61,409 bases of DNA from Streptomyces sp. NRRL F-5135 (GTDB lineage: Bacteria > Actinomycetota > Actinomycetes > Streptomycetales > Streptomycetaceae). The stretch is from assembly GCF_000719775.1 (NCBI RefSeq), contig NZ_JOHR01000029.1, positions 1 to 61,409 of the forward strand, read 5' to 3'. Shown here in pieces: positions 7,551-17,088 of the stretch. The first letter of the stretch is position 1, and each line of letters opens with the position of its first letter. The notes under the pieces are model-generated. The model saw nothing but the letters and a program-made list of their open reading frames with translations. It did not search any database and was not told the DNA's origin. Made by a program: the position numbers and the translations under genes.

Positions 7551-9362
7551 ATGCTTTCGCCCCGCACCAGTCCCACCCGTGACATCGTGAGCCTCGACGG
7601 ACTCTGGCGATTCGCCCTCGACACCCACGCCGGTGCCACTCCATGGGCGTCGCGGCTCGCCTCGACCCTCGAGGCCCCCGTCCCCGCCAGCTACAACGAC
7701 CTGTTCGTGGACACGGAGATCCGAGACCACGTGGGGATCGCCTGGTACCAGCGCGAGGTGCGTGTGCCGCGCGGCTGGGCGGGGGAACGGGTGGTCCTCC
7801 GCTTCGGCTCCGTCACCCACGCCGCGCAGGTGTACGTGGACGACCGGCTGGTGGCCGAACACACCGGCGGCTACACACCGTTCGAGGCAGACCTGACCGG
7901 GATCGTCCGCCCCGGCACGGAGTTCCGGCTCACCGTCGGCGTCGACAACCGGCTGACGAACGTGACCATCCCACCGGGCACCGTCACCACCGGCTCGGAC
8001 GGCCGCGATCGCCAGTCGTACCTGCACGACTTCTACAACTACGCGGGCATCGCCCGCCCGGTCCGCCTGTGCAGTACGCCACCGACCTTCGTCGCGGACG
8101 TCACGGTCGTCACCGGCCGGGACGGCGCGGCCGGCACCGTCGACTACCGCGTGGAGACCGCGGGCGAGGCCGCCGATGCCACCACCGTCCGGGTGCGCGC
8201 GGTCGACGAGACGGGCCGCACCGTGGCGGAGGCACACGGCTCCGAGGGCGCCTTCCGTATCGAGAACGTCATTCTCTGGCAGCCCGGGGCCGGCCACCTC
8301 TACGACCTCGTGGTGGAGCTGACCGCCGACGGCGGCACCGTCGACAGCTACACCCAGTCCTTCGGCGTCCGCACCGTCGAAGTGCGCGGCACCGAGTTCC
8401 TCATCAACGGTGAGCCGTTCTACTTCACCGGGTTCGGCAAGCACGAGGACACCCCGGTCCGCGGCAAGGGCCACGACGACGCCTACCTGGTCCACGACTT
8501 CGAACTCCTGCGATGGACCGGCGCCAACTCCTTCCGCACCTCGCACTACCCGTACGCGGAGGAGGTGCTCGACTTCGCCGACCGGCACGGCATCGTCGTC
8601 ATCGACGAGACCGCCGCCGTCGGCCTCAACCTGGGCGTCATGGGCGGACTCACCGGAGCCGCGCCGACCCCGACCTTCGCACCGGAGAACTTCGGCGGGC
8701 CCACCCGCGACGTCCACGCACGGCACCTGCGGAGACTGATCGAACGGGACAAGAACCATCCCAGCGTGGTGATGTGGTGCCTCGCCAACGAACCGGCCTC
8801 CAACGAGGAGGGCGCGCGCGAGTACTTCGAACCGCTGGCCCGGCTCGCCCGCGAACTCGACCCGACCCGCCCCCTCACCTACGCCGCGGTCATGTTCGCG
8901 ACGCCGGACAACGACCTGATCGGCGACCTGTTCGACGTCCTGAGCATCAACCGCTACTACGGCTGGTACGTCTTCACCGGTGACCTCAGGGCCGCCGAGC
9001 AGTACCTGGAGCAGGACCTCCGCGGCTGGGCCCGGCGCTTCGGCAAACCGGTCATGATGTCGGAGTACGGCGCCGACACCCAGCCGGGCCTGCACTCCGT
9101 CTGGGACACCCCGTGGAGCGAGGAGTACCAGAGCGATTACCTCGCCATGTACCACCGCGTCTTCGACCGCGTACCCGAGTTCATCGGCGAACACGTCTGG
9201 AACTTCGCCGACTTCCAGACCTCCGCGGGCATCCACCGCGTCGACGGCAACAAGAAGGGCGTCTTCACCCGCGATCGCAAGCCGAAGGCGGCCGCGTTCG
9301 CGCTCCGTCGCCGCTGGCGCGGCCTGGACGGACGCAGGCCCGGCCCGGCCGCGAATGGCTGA
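7551..9362 (+). CDS. uidA: Beta-glucuronidase (GH2)
   Basis: 603 residues, the same length as E. coli UidA. AGGAG stands 4 bp before the ATG. Sandwich, Ig-like and TIM-barrel domains follow in order. Diagnostic motifs: HEDTPVRGKG, GANSFRTSHYPYAEEVLD, acid/base E414 in LANEPAS, nucleophile E505 in SEYGAD, and the glucuronate-recognising N567-K568-K569 in GNKKGVFTRDRKPK, which separates beta-glucuronidases from beta-galactosidases in GH2. The reaction is hydrolysis of beta-D-glucuronides to glucuronate and aglycone. There is no signal peptide, so conjugates must be imported; the MFS gene downstream could do this. This is one of the most secure calls in the window. Confidence 0.95.
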   Translation: MLSPRTSPTRDIVSLDGLWRFALDTHAGATPWASRLASTLEAPVPASYNDLFVDTEIRDHVGIAWYQREVRVPRGWAGERVVLRFGSVTHAAQVYVDDRLVAEHTGGYTPFEADLTGIVRPGTEFRLTVGVDNRLTNVTIPPGTVTTGSDGRDRQSYLHDFYNYAGIARPVRLCSTPPTFVADVTVVTGRDGAAGTVDYRVETAGEAADATTVRVRAVDETGRTVAEAHGSEGAFRIENVILWQPGAGHLYDLVVELTADGGTVDSYTQSFGVRTVEVRGTEFLINGEPFYFTGFGKHEDTPVRGKGHDDAYLVHDFELLRWTGANSFRTSHYPYAEEVLDFADRHGIVVIDETAAVGLNLGVMGGLTGAAPTPTFAPENFGGPTRDVHARHLRRLIERDKNHPSVVMWCLANEPASNEEGAREYFEPLARLARELDPTRPLTYAAVMFATPDNDLIGDLFDVLSINRYYGWYVFTGDLRAAEQYLEQDLRGWARRFGKPVMMSEYGADTQPGLHSVWDTPWSEEYQSDYLAMYHRVFDRVPEFIGEHVWNFADFQTSAGIHRVDGNKKGVFTRDRKPKAAAFALRRRWRGLDGRRPGPAANG

Positions 9363-9531
9363 CACGCATCCCCGTCCGCGCTCCCCTGCCTTGAACCCCG
9401 GTGGCAGTCGATTGCCGAGCGGGTCTGGTACCGCTGCTGCCCGGTCGGCACCGCCGGTCCGGCCACACGTGCGCGTGCCACCCTCCGCCAACTGCCGTGC
9501 CACCCGCCCCTCATGAGACGAAGGAGTCCTC

Positions 9532-10977
9532 ATGCCTCACAACGATCCTGACATCAGCGTGGCGGGGCCCCCACCGAGCGAACCCGCGAAGAGCGACGAC
9601 GAGGAGCGGGCAGCGGCGGCACCGGGCTACAGCCGGGAACCGGTACGGCCGACGCCAGGCGACGGCCGGAAACCGGCGCGCCCCGCCCGGAGCGACGGCC
9701 AGGAGCCTGCCGAGACCCCCGTACCCGAGCTCCAGGCCCCACCGCTGAAGAAGGTCGGCGCGGCCTACATCTCCTGGATGATGATCGCCAATTTCGGTGC
9801 CTCGCTGGCGCTGATGGTTCCGCTGTCCTACTCGTTGGCACTGCGCATCTCCGAGCTCACTCCCGGACGCGAGGAACTGCTCGGATACGTGACCGGATCA
9901 GCCCAGTTCGTCTACCTGCTCCTCAGCCCCCTGATCGGTTTCTGGAGCGACAGGACGCGCTCCCGCCTCGGCCGCAGGACACCGTTCCTGATTGTCGGAA
10001 CGGCCCTCGGCGTCGTCGCGCTCTTCGGCATCGCCGTCGTACCGACCGTGTTCCTGGTGGGCGTGACGTGGGTCGTCGGCATGGTCGGCTGGTCCACGGC
10101 TGGGCAGGCCATCCAGAACGTCCAGGCCGACCGCGTGCCCGAGGAGCAGCGCGGTCGCGTCTCCGCGCTGACCAGCGTCACGAGCCAGGTCGCACCGGTG
10201 GTCGGCATAGGCATCGCGTACGCGGTGGCCTCCAGCGCCCTCCTGGTGTTCCTGGTCCCGGGCGTCCTCGGCGCGGTTCTGCTGCTGCTGTTCCCCCTCT
10301 TCAAGCCGGAAGGGGACTCCCGTGAACTCGTCCGCACCAGCGATGTGACCCTCAAGGGCCTGTTCGCCAGCTACGGGTTCGATCCTCGGCGGTACCCGGA
10401 CTTCGGGTGGAACTGGCTCGGTCGCTTCGTCTTCTTCATGGGCCTGTACTTCAACACCACCTTCGGCACGTTCTTCTACGCCCAGCGGCTCGACCTGCCG
10501 ATCAAGGAGGTCGCCGGCGTCGTGGCGACGGTCGGAACCATCGGGATACTGGCCGCGGCAGGCGGTGCCATCGGCGGCGGCTTCCTCTCCGACAAGCTCG
10601 GCCGGCGCAAGTTGTTCACCCTGATCGGCTCCACGATCTTCGTCGCGGGGGCCGTCGTCGAGGCGTTCGCCCATTCGCTGCCCCAGCTCGTCGTCGGCGC
10701 TGTGCTGATGCAGCTCGCCATCGCGGTGTTCAGCGCCGTCGACCAGGCCATCGTGTTCGCCGTCCTCCCGGACCGGGCCCAGGCCGGCCGCTATCTCGCG
10801 GTCGTGGCCTTCGCACAGAAGATCCCCAGCGCCATCGCCCCGCTGATCGCCCCGCTCATCATCACCATCGGCGCCGCGGGAGGCGAGAAGAACTACACGC
10901 AGCTCTACCTGAGCGGCGCGGTCCTCGCACTGGCCGGCGGACTGATCATCAAGTTCAAGGTCACGTCGGTCCGGTAG
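9532..10977 (+). CDS. MFS (GPH-like) sugar/glycoside transporter
   Basis: 481 residues with an excellent GAAGGAG start signal. The first 75 residues are hydrophilic and proline-rich; about twelve transmembrane helices follow. The loop GFWSDRTRSRLGRRTPFL is the MFS/GPH cytoplasmic signature, repeated in degenerate form as GGGFLSDKLGRRKL in the second half. It lies between beta-glucuronidase and alpha-L-rhamnosidase, all downstream of GH1, so it likely imports the intact conjugate that these non-secreted glycosidases take apart. The long disordered N-terminal tail is unusual for the family. Substrate assignment is by context only. Confidence 0.88.
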   Translation: MPHNDPDISVAGPPPSEPAKSDDEERAAAAPGYSREPVRPTPGDGRKPARPARSDGQEPAETPVPELQAPPLKKVGAAYISWMMIANFGASLALMVPLSYSLALRISELTPGREELLGYVTGSAQFVYLLLSPLIGFWSDRTRSRLGRRTPFLIVGTALGVVALFGIAVVPTVFLVGVTWVVGMVGWSTAGQAIQNVQADRVPEEQRGRVSALTSVTSQVAPVVGIGIAYAVASSALLVFLVPGVLGAVLLLLFPLFKPEGDSRELVRTSDVTLKGLFASYGFDPRRYPDFGWNWLGRFVFFMGLYFNTTFGTFFYAQRLDLPIKEVAGVVATVGTIGILAAAGGAIGGGFLSDKLGRRKLFTLIGSTIFVAGAVVEAFAHSLPQLVVGAVLMQLAIAVFSAVDQAIVFAVLPDRAQAGRYLAVVAFAQKIPSAIAPLIAPLIITIGAAGGEKNYTQLYLSGAVLALAGGLIIKFKVTSVR

Positions 10978-11099
10978 CGCTCCCCGCTCCCCCACACGCC
11001 CCGCACACCCCTCGTGCCCGAGGAAAGCCGCCGGGGCGTCCGCCTGCGTCAGCCGCCGTGTGCTGCGGCGGCGTCCATCGTCTCCTCAGAAGGCAGAGC

Positions 11100-13760
11100 A
11101 TGAAGAACGCACCGTACGACCTGCGCGTCGACAGCGGCGGTGACCAGTTCGCCGTGTCGGGCCCCACACCCCGCCTCTCGTGGAAGCCGCCGTCGGGCAT
11201 GGCACGCCCGGGCGGATACGAGCTGCGCCTCACCGTCGACGGTGAGGCGCGGCCCGCGGTCCGGGCCGCGCCCGGCCGGCACCGGTTCCTGCCCTGGCCC
11301 TGGGCCGCGCTGCGCAGCGGCCGGCAGGTGGCCTGGCAAGTCCGGGCCGACGACGCCACGGGCCCGTCGCCGTGGTCGGAGTGGCACACGTTCGAGGTCG
11401 GACTCCTCGACCAGGACTGGCGGGCGCGCTGGATATCGCCGGCCGAACCCGGCGACCCCGGCCACGGAAAGCGTCCGGCCCACACGCTGACGACGCGGTT
11501 CGAGGCACGGGCCGGAGTACGCTCGGCGCGGCTGTACGCGACCGCTCTCGGCGTGTACGAGGCCTACGTGAACGGCGAGCGGGCCGGCACCGCCGTGCTG
11601 TCACCGGGGTCCACCTCCTACGACCGCACGCTCTACGCCCAGGCATCGGACGTCACGGCCGCTGTCAGGGCGGGCGGCAATCTGCTCGAGATCCTCCTCT
11701 CCGACGGCTGGTACCGGGGCCAGGTCGGCGCGTTCCGACTGCCGGCCGGCTGGGGGACGACGCTCGGGGCGCGTGCCGAGCTGCACATCGCGTACGGGGA
11801 CGGTTCACGGCAGGTCGTACGCAGCGACGAGACGTGGACGAGCACCCGGTCGGCCATCCTCCGGGCCGACCTCATGGACGGGCAGACCACCGACTTCCGC
11901 GGCGGGCCCGGCACCGGACGGCCCGTCCTCGTCGACCAGGTCGAAGCGCCCGCGATCGACTGGTCACCGGCGCCTGCCGTGCGCGTCGTGGAGTCGCGCC
12001 CGGCCCTGCGGGTCGAGCGGATCGGGGACGGACGCTGGATCGCCGACTTCGGCCGGAACGCCTCCGGCTGGATCGCCCTGAGCGACCTCGGCCCGGCAGG
12101 CACCCGTACCGTCGTCGACCACGGCGAACACCTCGGCCCGGACGGCGACCTGACAACCACTCACCTCGATTCCGTGAGCCCCGACGGGCAGCTCGTCCCC
12201 TTCGTCCAGCGCGACGAGGCCGTCTCGGCGGGACGGGGCGAGACGTTCGAGCCCCGACACACCGTGCACGGCTTCCGGTACGCTCGCCTCCGCCGCGACG
12301 GCGCCCCGCTCGACCCCGCGAGCATCACGATGCGCGTCGTCCACACCGACCTGCGCCGCACCGGCACGTTCGCGTGCGACGACGACGACCTCAACCGTCT
12401 TCACGAGATCGCCGACTGGAGCTTCCGCGGCAACGCCGTCGACGTTCCGACGGACTGTCCGACCCGCGAACGCCTTGCCTGGACCGGCGACTACCAGGTC
12501 TTCGCACCGACTGCCACACGCCTGTACGACGTCCTCGGCTTCAGCCGGAAATGGCTCCGCTCGGTCCGCGACGACCAGCTGCCCGACGGCCGGATCGCCA
12601 ACTTCTCGCCCGACGGACGGCGCGTCAAGCACCACCTCGACGACCGGCTCGCCATGATGACCGGCTCGGCGGGCTGGGGTGACGCGATCGTCGCCGTGCC
12701 CTGGGAGCTGTACGAGTCCTACGGAGACCGCGACGTCCTCACCGAGAACTGGGAAGCGATGGTCCGCTGGGTCGAGTGGGCGCTGGAAACCGCCCGCACC
12801 GCACGCCACGCGTCCCGTACAGAACGCTCGGCCGAGCCCCTTCCGCACGAGCGGTATTTGTGGGACGGCTCCTTCCACTGGGGAGAGTGGAGCGAGCCGA
12901 AGTCGAAGGCCGCTGACGGCACGCCCGTCGACCCGATCAGGACCGACCCCGTCGCCTGGTTCATGGCCGACAAGGGCGAGGTCGGCACCGCCTTCCTGTA
13001 CCGCTCGACGTCGGCCCTCGCCCGTGTCGCCAGGGTGCTGGACCGCACCGAGGACGCGGCCCGCTACGCCGAGACGGCGGAACACGTCCGCGACGCCTGG
13101 CGCACCGAGTTCCTCGCCCCCGACGGGCGCACCGCCGGCGACACCCAAGCCGGCTACGTACGCGCCCTCTCCCTCGGACTCGTCCCCGACGAGCTGCGCA
13201 CGGCCGCCGCCGCACGTCTCGTCGAACTGATCCGCGCCGCCGGCACCCACCTCGGGACCGGCTTCCTCGCCACCTGCGACCTGCTCCCCGTTCTCGCCCA
13301 CACCGGTCATGTCGATCTGGCCTACGAACTGCTCTTCCGGCGCACCGCACCGTCCTGGCTCTACATGCTCGACCGCGGCGCGACAACGATCTGGGAGGAC
13401 TGGGAAGGCGTCGACGGGAACGGAGACGCCCACGATTCCCTGAACCACTACAGCAAGGGCGCCGTGATCCGCTTCCTGCACACCCACACGCTGGGTCTGC
13501 GGCAGTCACCGGGGTCGGTCGCCTGGGAGTCCTTCGAGGTCGCACCCATCCCCCACCCCTCGTTGACGTGGGCCCGGGGCACACACGAGTCCCCTCAGGG
13601 CACGATCGCCGTCGAGTGGCGGACGACCGGTGACGAGCTGACCCTCACCGTCGACGTGCCGTCGGCCACCACCGCACGCGTCGTCTTCCCCGACGGCACC
13701 GCCGAGACCGTCGCGACGGGGACCTTCCGCGCCACCCGCCCACTGCCCGGGGCGCGTTGA
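11100..13760 (+). CDS. Alpha-L-rhamnosidase (GH78)
   Basis: 886 residues starting MKNAPYDLRVD after GAAGG. Order: an Ig-like N-terminal module (LSWKPPSG...YELRLTVDG), the Bac_rhamnosid_N beta domain (TTRFEARAGVRSARLY...YVNGERAG), the (alpha/alpha)6 catalytic domain, and a C-terminal beta domain. The catalytic signature DCPTRERLAWTGDYQVFAPT begins at D452 with the conserved acid E457; a second acidic cluster is ATTIWEDWEGVDG, followed by SLNHYSKGAV. It hydrolyses terminal alpha-L-rhamnose from glycosides such as flavonoid rhamnosides or saponins. No signal peptide, hence intracellular. It is the last glycosidase of the operon; the tetR follows 218 bp downstream. Confidence 0.94.
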   Translation: MKNAPYDLRVDSGGDQFAVSGPTPRLSWKPPSGMARPGGYELRLTVDGEARPAVRAAPGRHRFLPWPWAALRSGRQVAWQVRADDATGPSPWSEWHTFEVGLLDQDWRARWISPAEPGDPGHGKRPAHTLTTRFEARAGVRSARLYATALGVYEAYVNGERAGTAVLSPGSTSYDRTLYAQASDVTAAVRAGGNLLEILLSDGWYRGQVGAFRLPAGWGTTLGARAELHIAYGDGSRQVVRSDETWTSTRSAILRADLMDGQTTDFRGGPGTGRPVLVDQVEAPAIDWSPAPAVRVVESRPALRVERIGDGRWIADFGRNASGWIALSDLGPAGTRTVVDHGEHLGPDGDLTTTHLDSVSPDGQLVPFVQRDEAVSAGRGETFEPRHTVHGFRYARLRRDGAPLDPASITMRVVHTDLRRTGTFACDDDDLNRLHEIADWSFRGNAVDVPTDCPTRERLAWTGDYQVFAPTATRLYDVLGFSRKWLRSVRDDQLPDGRIANFSPDGRRVKHHLDDRLAMMTGSAGWGDAIVAVPWELYESYGDRDVLTENWEAMVRWVEWALETARTARHASRTERSAEPLPHERYLWDGSFHWGEWSEPKSKAADGTPVDPIRTDPVAWFMADKGEVGTAFLYRSTSALARVARVLDRTEDAARYAETAEHVRDAWRTEFLAPDGRTAGDTQAGYVRALSLGLVPDELRTAAAARLVELIRAAGTHLGTGFLATCDLLPVLAHTGHVDLAYELLFRRTAPSWLYMLDRGATTIWEDWEGVDGNGDAHDSLNHYSKGAVIRFLHTHTLGLRQSPGSVAWESFEVAPIPHPSLTWARGTHESPQGTIAVEWRTTGDELTLTVDVPSATTARVVFPDGTAETVATGTFRATRPLPGAR

Positions 13761-13918
13761 GACGACCACTCACGAACGATCGATGTCACGGCCGACGGTT
13801 CCCCCGCGAGCCGCGGCCACCGGGACGGCCGCCCCAGCCGGCCGGCTCGTCCCGGTGAACGGCTCGTCGTGCGCCATGACTTCGACGCGACGCCCGGGTC
13901 GACTCGACGCCACAAATC

Positions 13919-13933
13919 CCAACCGTGTGGTAA
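13919..13933. promoter_or_regulatory. Putative autoregulatory operator of the glycoside-cluster tetR
   Basis: CCAACCGTGTGGTAA matches the motif at 5963-5977 in 12 of 15 positions (CCAACC....GGTAA plus one central T) and contains ACC-GTGT-GGT. It is 45 bp upstream of the TetR start and overlaps a possible -10 (TAACTT). Confidence 0.6.
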
Positions 13934-13978
13934 CTTTTAATCCCGAGTGGCCGCGCAGGACCTGTTCGAACCGGCATC

Positions 13979-14602
13979 GTGGGAGAGAGCGAGCGCACCG
14001 TGGGCGAGGCGAAAGGGCGCGGGCCGTACGCCAAGACACCGGCCCGCCGAGCGATGATCGTACGGGCGGCACGTGACAGTTTCGCGGAGAACGGCTACGC
14101 CAAGGCCTCCCTGCGGGATATCGCGGAACGGGTCGGCATCACGCACGCGGGCCTCCTCCATCACTTCCGCAACAAGGACGAGTTGCTGGCCGCGGTGCTC
14201 GCCGAGCGGGACTCCGAGGAGTGGCAGCAGGGCCTGGCGCAGGTCGATCGTCCGGAGCAACTGTCGCCCTACCTCGGCGAGCTCGTCCGCCACCACCAGA
14301 AGGCTCCGGAGTTGATGCGCCTGTGGATCGAGCTCGCCGCCGCGGCCTCACGCTCGGACCATCCCGCTCACGCGTACTTCGTCGAGCGTTACGAACGCGG
14401 GCGCGCGCAGTTCGCCGAGGGATTGCGCGGCAAGGCGGACGGCAGCCGGTTGCGCGAGGGCCTGAGCCCCGAGAGCGCCGCGGTACTCTTCCACGCCGTA
14501 CTCAACGGACTCCAGTTGCAGTGGGTGCTCGACCAGGAACTCGACGTCACCGGACCTCTCGACGACTTCGTGCGCCTGCTTCTCGACCGGGACGGCCGGT
14601 GA
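13979..14602 (+). CDS. TetR/AcrR-family regulator of the glycoside cluster
   Basis: 207 residues from the GTG at 13979; an internal GTG at 14000 (VGEAKGRGPYAKTP) is equally plausible. The N-terminal HTH reads ASLRDIAERVGITHAGLLHHF. The C-terminal domain fits the TetR_C pattern with an alpha-helical pocket (ELVRHHQKAPELMRLWIELAAAA, SAAVLFHAVLNGLQLQWVL). The same 15-bp motif is found upstream of this gene and of the GH1 operon, so it probably represses both and is released by a sugar or aglycone (inference). An imperfect long hairpin downstream separates it from the convergent zinc genes. Confidence 0.85.
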   Translation: MGESERTVGEAKGRGPYAKTPARRAMIVRAARDSFAENGYAKASLRDIAERVGITHAGLLHHFRNKDELLAAVLAERDSEEWQQGLAQVDRPEQLSPYLGELVRHHQKAPELMRLWIELAAAASRSDHPAHAYFVERYERGRAQFAEGLRGKADGSRLREGLSPESAAVLFHAVLNGLQLQWVLDQELDVTGPLDDFVRLLLDRDGR

Positions 14603-14738
14603 GTCGGGAAGAGCACGAGGATCACGACCGGTCGTCCGCTCCGGTCGTCATGGCTGCCCGGTGACCCGTCGAGCAGGCCCAGGGCCGAGCACAGGGAGAC
14701 GGAGAGGGTCATCCATCCAGACGGTGGCCGCTCCGAGA

Positions 14739-14792
14739 CACGCGTCCCAGCCCGACCACCGAAAACGGTAGTGGGCTGAGACGGCGTGTCCC
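14739..14792. terminator. Bidirectional terminator hairpin between tetR and aztD
   Basis: A long imperfect stem with an AAAA loop: GTCCCAGCCC(G)ACCACCG pairs with CGGTAGTGGGCTGAGAC, extended by ACACGC with GCGTGT. It lies between convergent genes. The rest of the 220-bp gap shows nothing else recognisable. Confidence 0.6.
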
Positions 14793-14822
14793 CGGTGCGG
14801 GTCCGGACCGTGGGGCGCGGAG

Positions 14823-16019
14823 TCAGTGTCCCGGGATGACGCCCGACAGTTCGTTGGTGCTCTTCGGCAGGGTCACGGAGGTGATCTTCTTGCCGGTGTC
14901 GAGGTCGATGGCGTGCAGGGCCTTCTTGCCGGGTTCGGAGACGTAGGCGGTGTGGCCGCGGACGAAGAGGGTGGGCCGGGCCTGCTGCCAGTCCAAGGGT
15001 TCCTGCCACTCGCCGACGGCGGGGATCTTCTTCTCGATCTCACCGCTTGCCGGGTCGATCACGCGGATCGCTCCGTCGGTGCCGAGGACGAGCGCCTCGC
15101 CTTCCGGGCCGCGGGCCAGCGAGCGGAACGAGTAGCTGGTGCCCAGGTCGACCAGGCTCAGCTTCGCCTTCTCGGTGTCGATGAGGGACACGCGGGTCGG
15201 CCGCTCCAGCTCCGCGTCCGGATCGGTCTTGTAGTCGCCGAGGATGACCGGCGAGGCGTCGCTGCCGGCCTGGTTGCCGATCCGGCCGTAGTCGTCGGGC
15301 GCCTCGGCCTTGGTGAACTCGCCGTCCTTGTAGATCAGGACGCCGTCCTCGCAGCCGACGGCGACGGCCTCGTTCCGGGCGGCTGCCTCGCCGTGCACAC
15401 CGGGGCAGTTCTCGGCGCGCTTGATCTCCTTGTTGTTCTTGTCCAGTACGAGAGCCCCCGTGCGCTTCTCCTCGGTGCCCAGTGTGCTGAGGAGTTCGCC
15501 GTTCTCCAGCTCGATGGCGACACCATGGTGCGCCTCGGCGGAGGTGTAGGTGCGGCTCTCGGGCTTCTCGCCGCCGCTCAGGTCGGCGGGGTCGAAGACG
15601 TTGACCTCACCGGTGCCGTCGGTGAAGAGCACCGTCCGGCCCGCGTGGCGGACGACGTGACCGGGCTTGGCACCCCGGTACTCGATGTCGCTGAAGGTCC
15701 GCTCGGCGGCGTTCAGTACGCGGAAGCCACTGTCGGTGGAAACGATGACGTGGTCGTCGTCGCCGGCGGGGTTGACCCGGTTGAATCCGGACAGCCCGAT
15801 GGTCTCGGTGAGTTCGAGGGTCTGGCCGTCCAGGATGTACAGGCCCCCGTCGAACGTGGCGACCAACGGGTCCTTGACCGCCGCGGCGGCGGGTGCGGCG
15901 CTCGACGTGTCCTTGGCACCCGAGGAGGAGTCCTTTCCTCCACAGGCGGTCAGGACCGTGGCCGCCGCGAGGGTGAGTGCCGTACCCGTGAGGGCTCTGG
16001 CGCGTATCGAGGTGTTCAC
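14823..16019 (-). CDS. aztD: AztD-like zinc metallochaperone lipoprotein
   Basis: 398 residues with a GTG start and AAAGGA upstream. The signal peptide ends in a lipobox (VLTAC, C26), so it should be an extracellular membrane-anchored lipoprotein. The rest is a beta-propeller-like repeat protein with FDGGLYILDG, HVVRHAGRTVLFTDG, EAHHGVAIELENGELL and NCPGVHGEAA, the paired His motifs expected of AztD. AztD in Paracoccus and Citrobacter hands zinc to the AztC binding protein. Neighbouring aztC, aztB and aztA genes make the assignment strong. It lies 88 bp downstream of aztC on the same strand, so cotranscription is possible. Confidence 0.85.
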   Translation of the reverse strand: MNTSIRARALTGTALTLAAATVLTACGGKDSSSGAKDTSSAAPAAAAVKDPLVATFDGGLYILDGQTLELTETIGLSGFNRVNPAGDDDHVIVSTDSGFRVLNAAERTFSDIEYRGAKPGHVVRHAGRTVLFTDGTGEVNVFDPADLSGGEKPESRTYTSAEAHHGVAIELENGELLSTLGTEEKRTGALVLDKNNKEIKRAENCPGVHGEAAARNEAVAVGCEDGVLIYKDGEFTKAEAPDDYGRIGNQAGSDASPVILGDYKTDPDAELERPTRVSLIDTEKAKLSLVDLGTSYSFRSLARGPEGEALVLGTDGAIRVIDPASGEIEKKIPAVGEWQEPLDWQQARPTLFVRGHTAYVSEPGKKALHAIDLDTGKKITSVTLPKSTNELSGVIPGH

Positions 16020-16107
16020 CGGTGTGTTCCTTTCCGAGCCGCGCGGTGGCGGCGTGGGGTACGTGACGGTCCCGGCCCGGTCGGCCGGCGTCCATGGGCG
16101 CAGCGGG

Positions 16108-17088
16108 TCAGTCGCCGGTCGCGCCGGCGGTCAGGCCGTCGGTCATGGCGGTGGTGTTGGCGCGCATCATCCGCAGATAGGTGTCGGCGCCCTCGCCCTT
16201 CGCGGTCAGTGACTCCGAGTGGAGTCCGACGACCCGGACCCGGGCGCCCAGTTCGGTCCGGAGCACCTCGGCCAGGCGTGTGGGCCGGGAGGAGTCGGCG
16301 AACACGGTGCGCACGCCGGCCTTCTCCATCGCCCGGGTGAGGGAGCGCAGGTCGGAGGAGCTGGGTGAGGCGAGGGTGGTGCCGCTGGGGATGACCGCGC
16401 CGATGACCCGGAAGCCGAAGCGGTCGGCGAGGTAGCCGAAGACGTGGTGGTTGGTCACCAGGGCGCGTCTGTCCTCGGGGATGCGGTCGAAGGACTTCTC
16501 CATCCAGGTGGTGAGGTCCGCGAGGCTCTTCTCGTAGTGGTCGGCGTTGGCGCGTATCGCGGCCTCGTTCACGCCGTCCACGTGCTCGATCACCTGGTCG
16601 GCGATCAGCCCGGCGGCCTTCCGTACCCGGTCCGGGTCGGTCCAGAAGTGCGGGTCGGGACGCCCTTCCTCCTCGTCGGGACCGCCGTCGTCGCTCGCCC
16701 GGAAGGTGAGCGGATCGACCGCCCTGCCCGCCTCGAAAGTGGCGACGCCGGACTCGCGGGCCGCGTCCACGTGCCGCAGCACGTTCTCCTCCAGTCCCAG
16801 ACCGTTGAAGACCACCAGGTCGGCACGTTCCAGTTCGGCGGCCTGCACGGCCGACAGGCCGAAGGAGTGCGGGTCCGCGTTCGGCTTCATCAGGACGGTG
16901 ACGTCGGCCTCCTCTCCGACGATCTCCCTCGCGATGTCGCCGAGGATGTTCGTCGTCACCACGATCCGGGGCCGGCCGCCCTCGGTGGCGCAGGCGGTGG
17001 CGGTGGCGGCCGTGGCCAGGGCGAGCAGCCCCATGAGCAGGCCGCGCAGCCGTGCCATGCGTATCCGGGCGCGGTTCGTTCCCCTCAT
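16108..17088 (-). CDS. aztC: Zinc ABC transporter substrate-binding lipoprotein (AztC-like)
   Basis: 326 residues. Signal peptide with lipobox ATAC (C33), then a cluster A-I (ZnuA/AztC) fold. Metal-ligand regions are visible: NADPHSFGLS, DPHFWTDP and TNHHVFGYLADRFG, with a late acidic segment VFADSSRPTR. An acidic loop DDGGPDEEEGRPD precedes the second His, like the His/Asp-rich flexible loops of zinc-binding homologues. The ATG overlaps the stop of the upstream AztD-like gene (ATGA), so the two are translationally coupled. It delivers Zn2+ to the AztB permease. Manganese specificity is less likely given the AztD genes and the Zur-like box. Confidence 0.9.
   Translation of the reverse strand: MRGTNRARIRMARLRGLLMGLLALATAATATACATEGGRPRIVVTTNILGDIAREIVGEEADVTVLMKPNADPHSFGLSAVQAAELERADLVVFNGLGLEENVLRHVDAARESGVATFEAGRAVDPLTFRASDDGGPDEEEGRPDPHFWTDPDRVRKAAGLIADQVIEHVDGVNEAAIRANADHYEKSLADLTTWMEKSFDRIPEDRRALVTNHHVFGYLADRFGFRVIGAVIPSGTTLASPSSSDLRSLTRAMEKAGVRTVFADSSRPTRLAEVLRTELGARVRVVGLHSESLTAKGEGADTYLRMMRANTTAMTDGLTAGATGD

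Noticed and set aside
5901..9533. A 1200-codon minus-strand open frame across GH1 and GH2
   Set aside because: It is the mirror frame of two clear glycosidase genes and has no recognisable motif.
11964..13487. Long minus-strand open frame opposite the GH78 gene
   Set aside because: Shadow of the rhamnosidase; low-complexity translation without family features.
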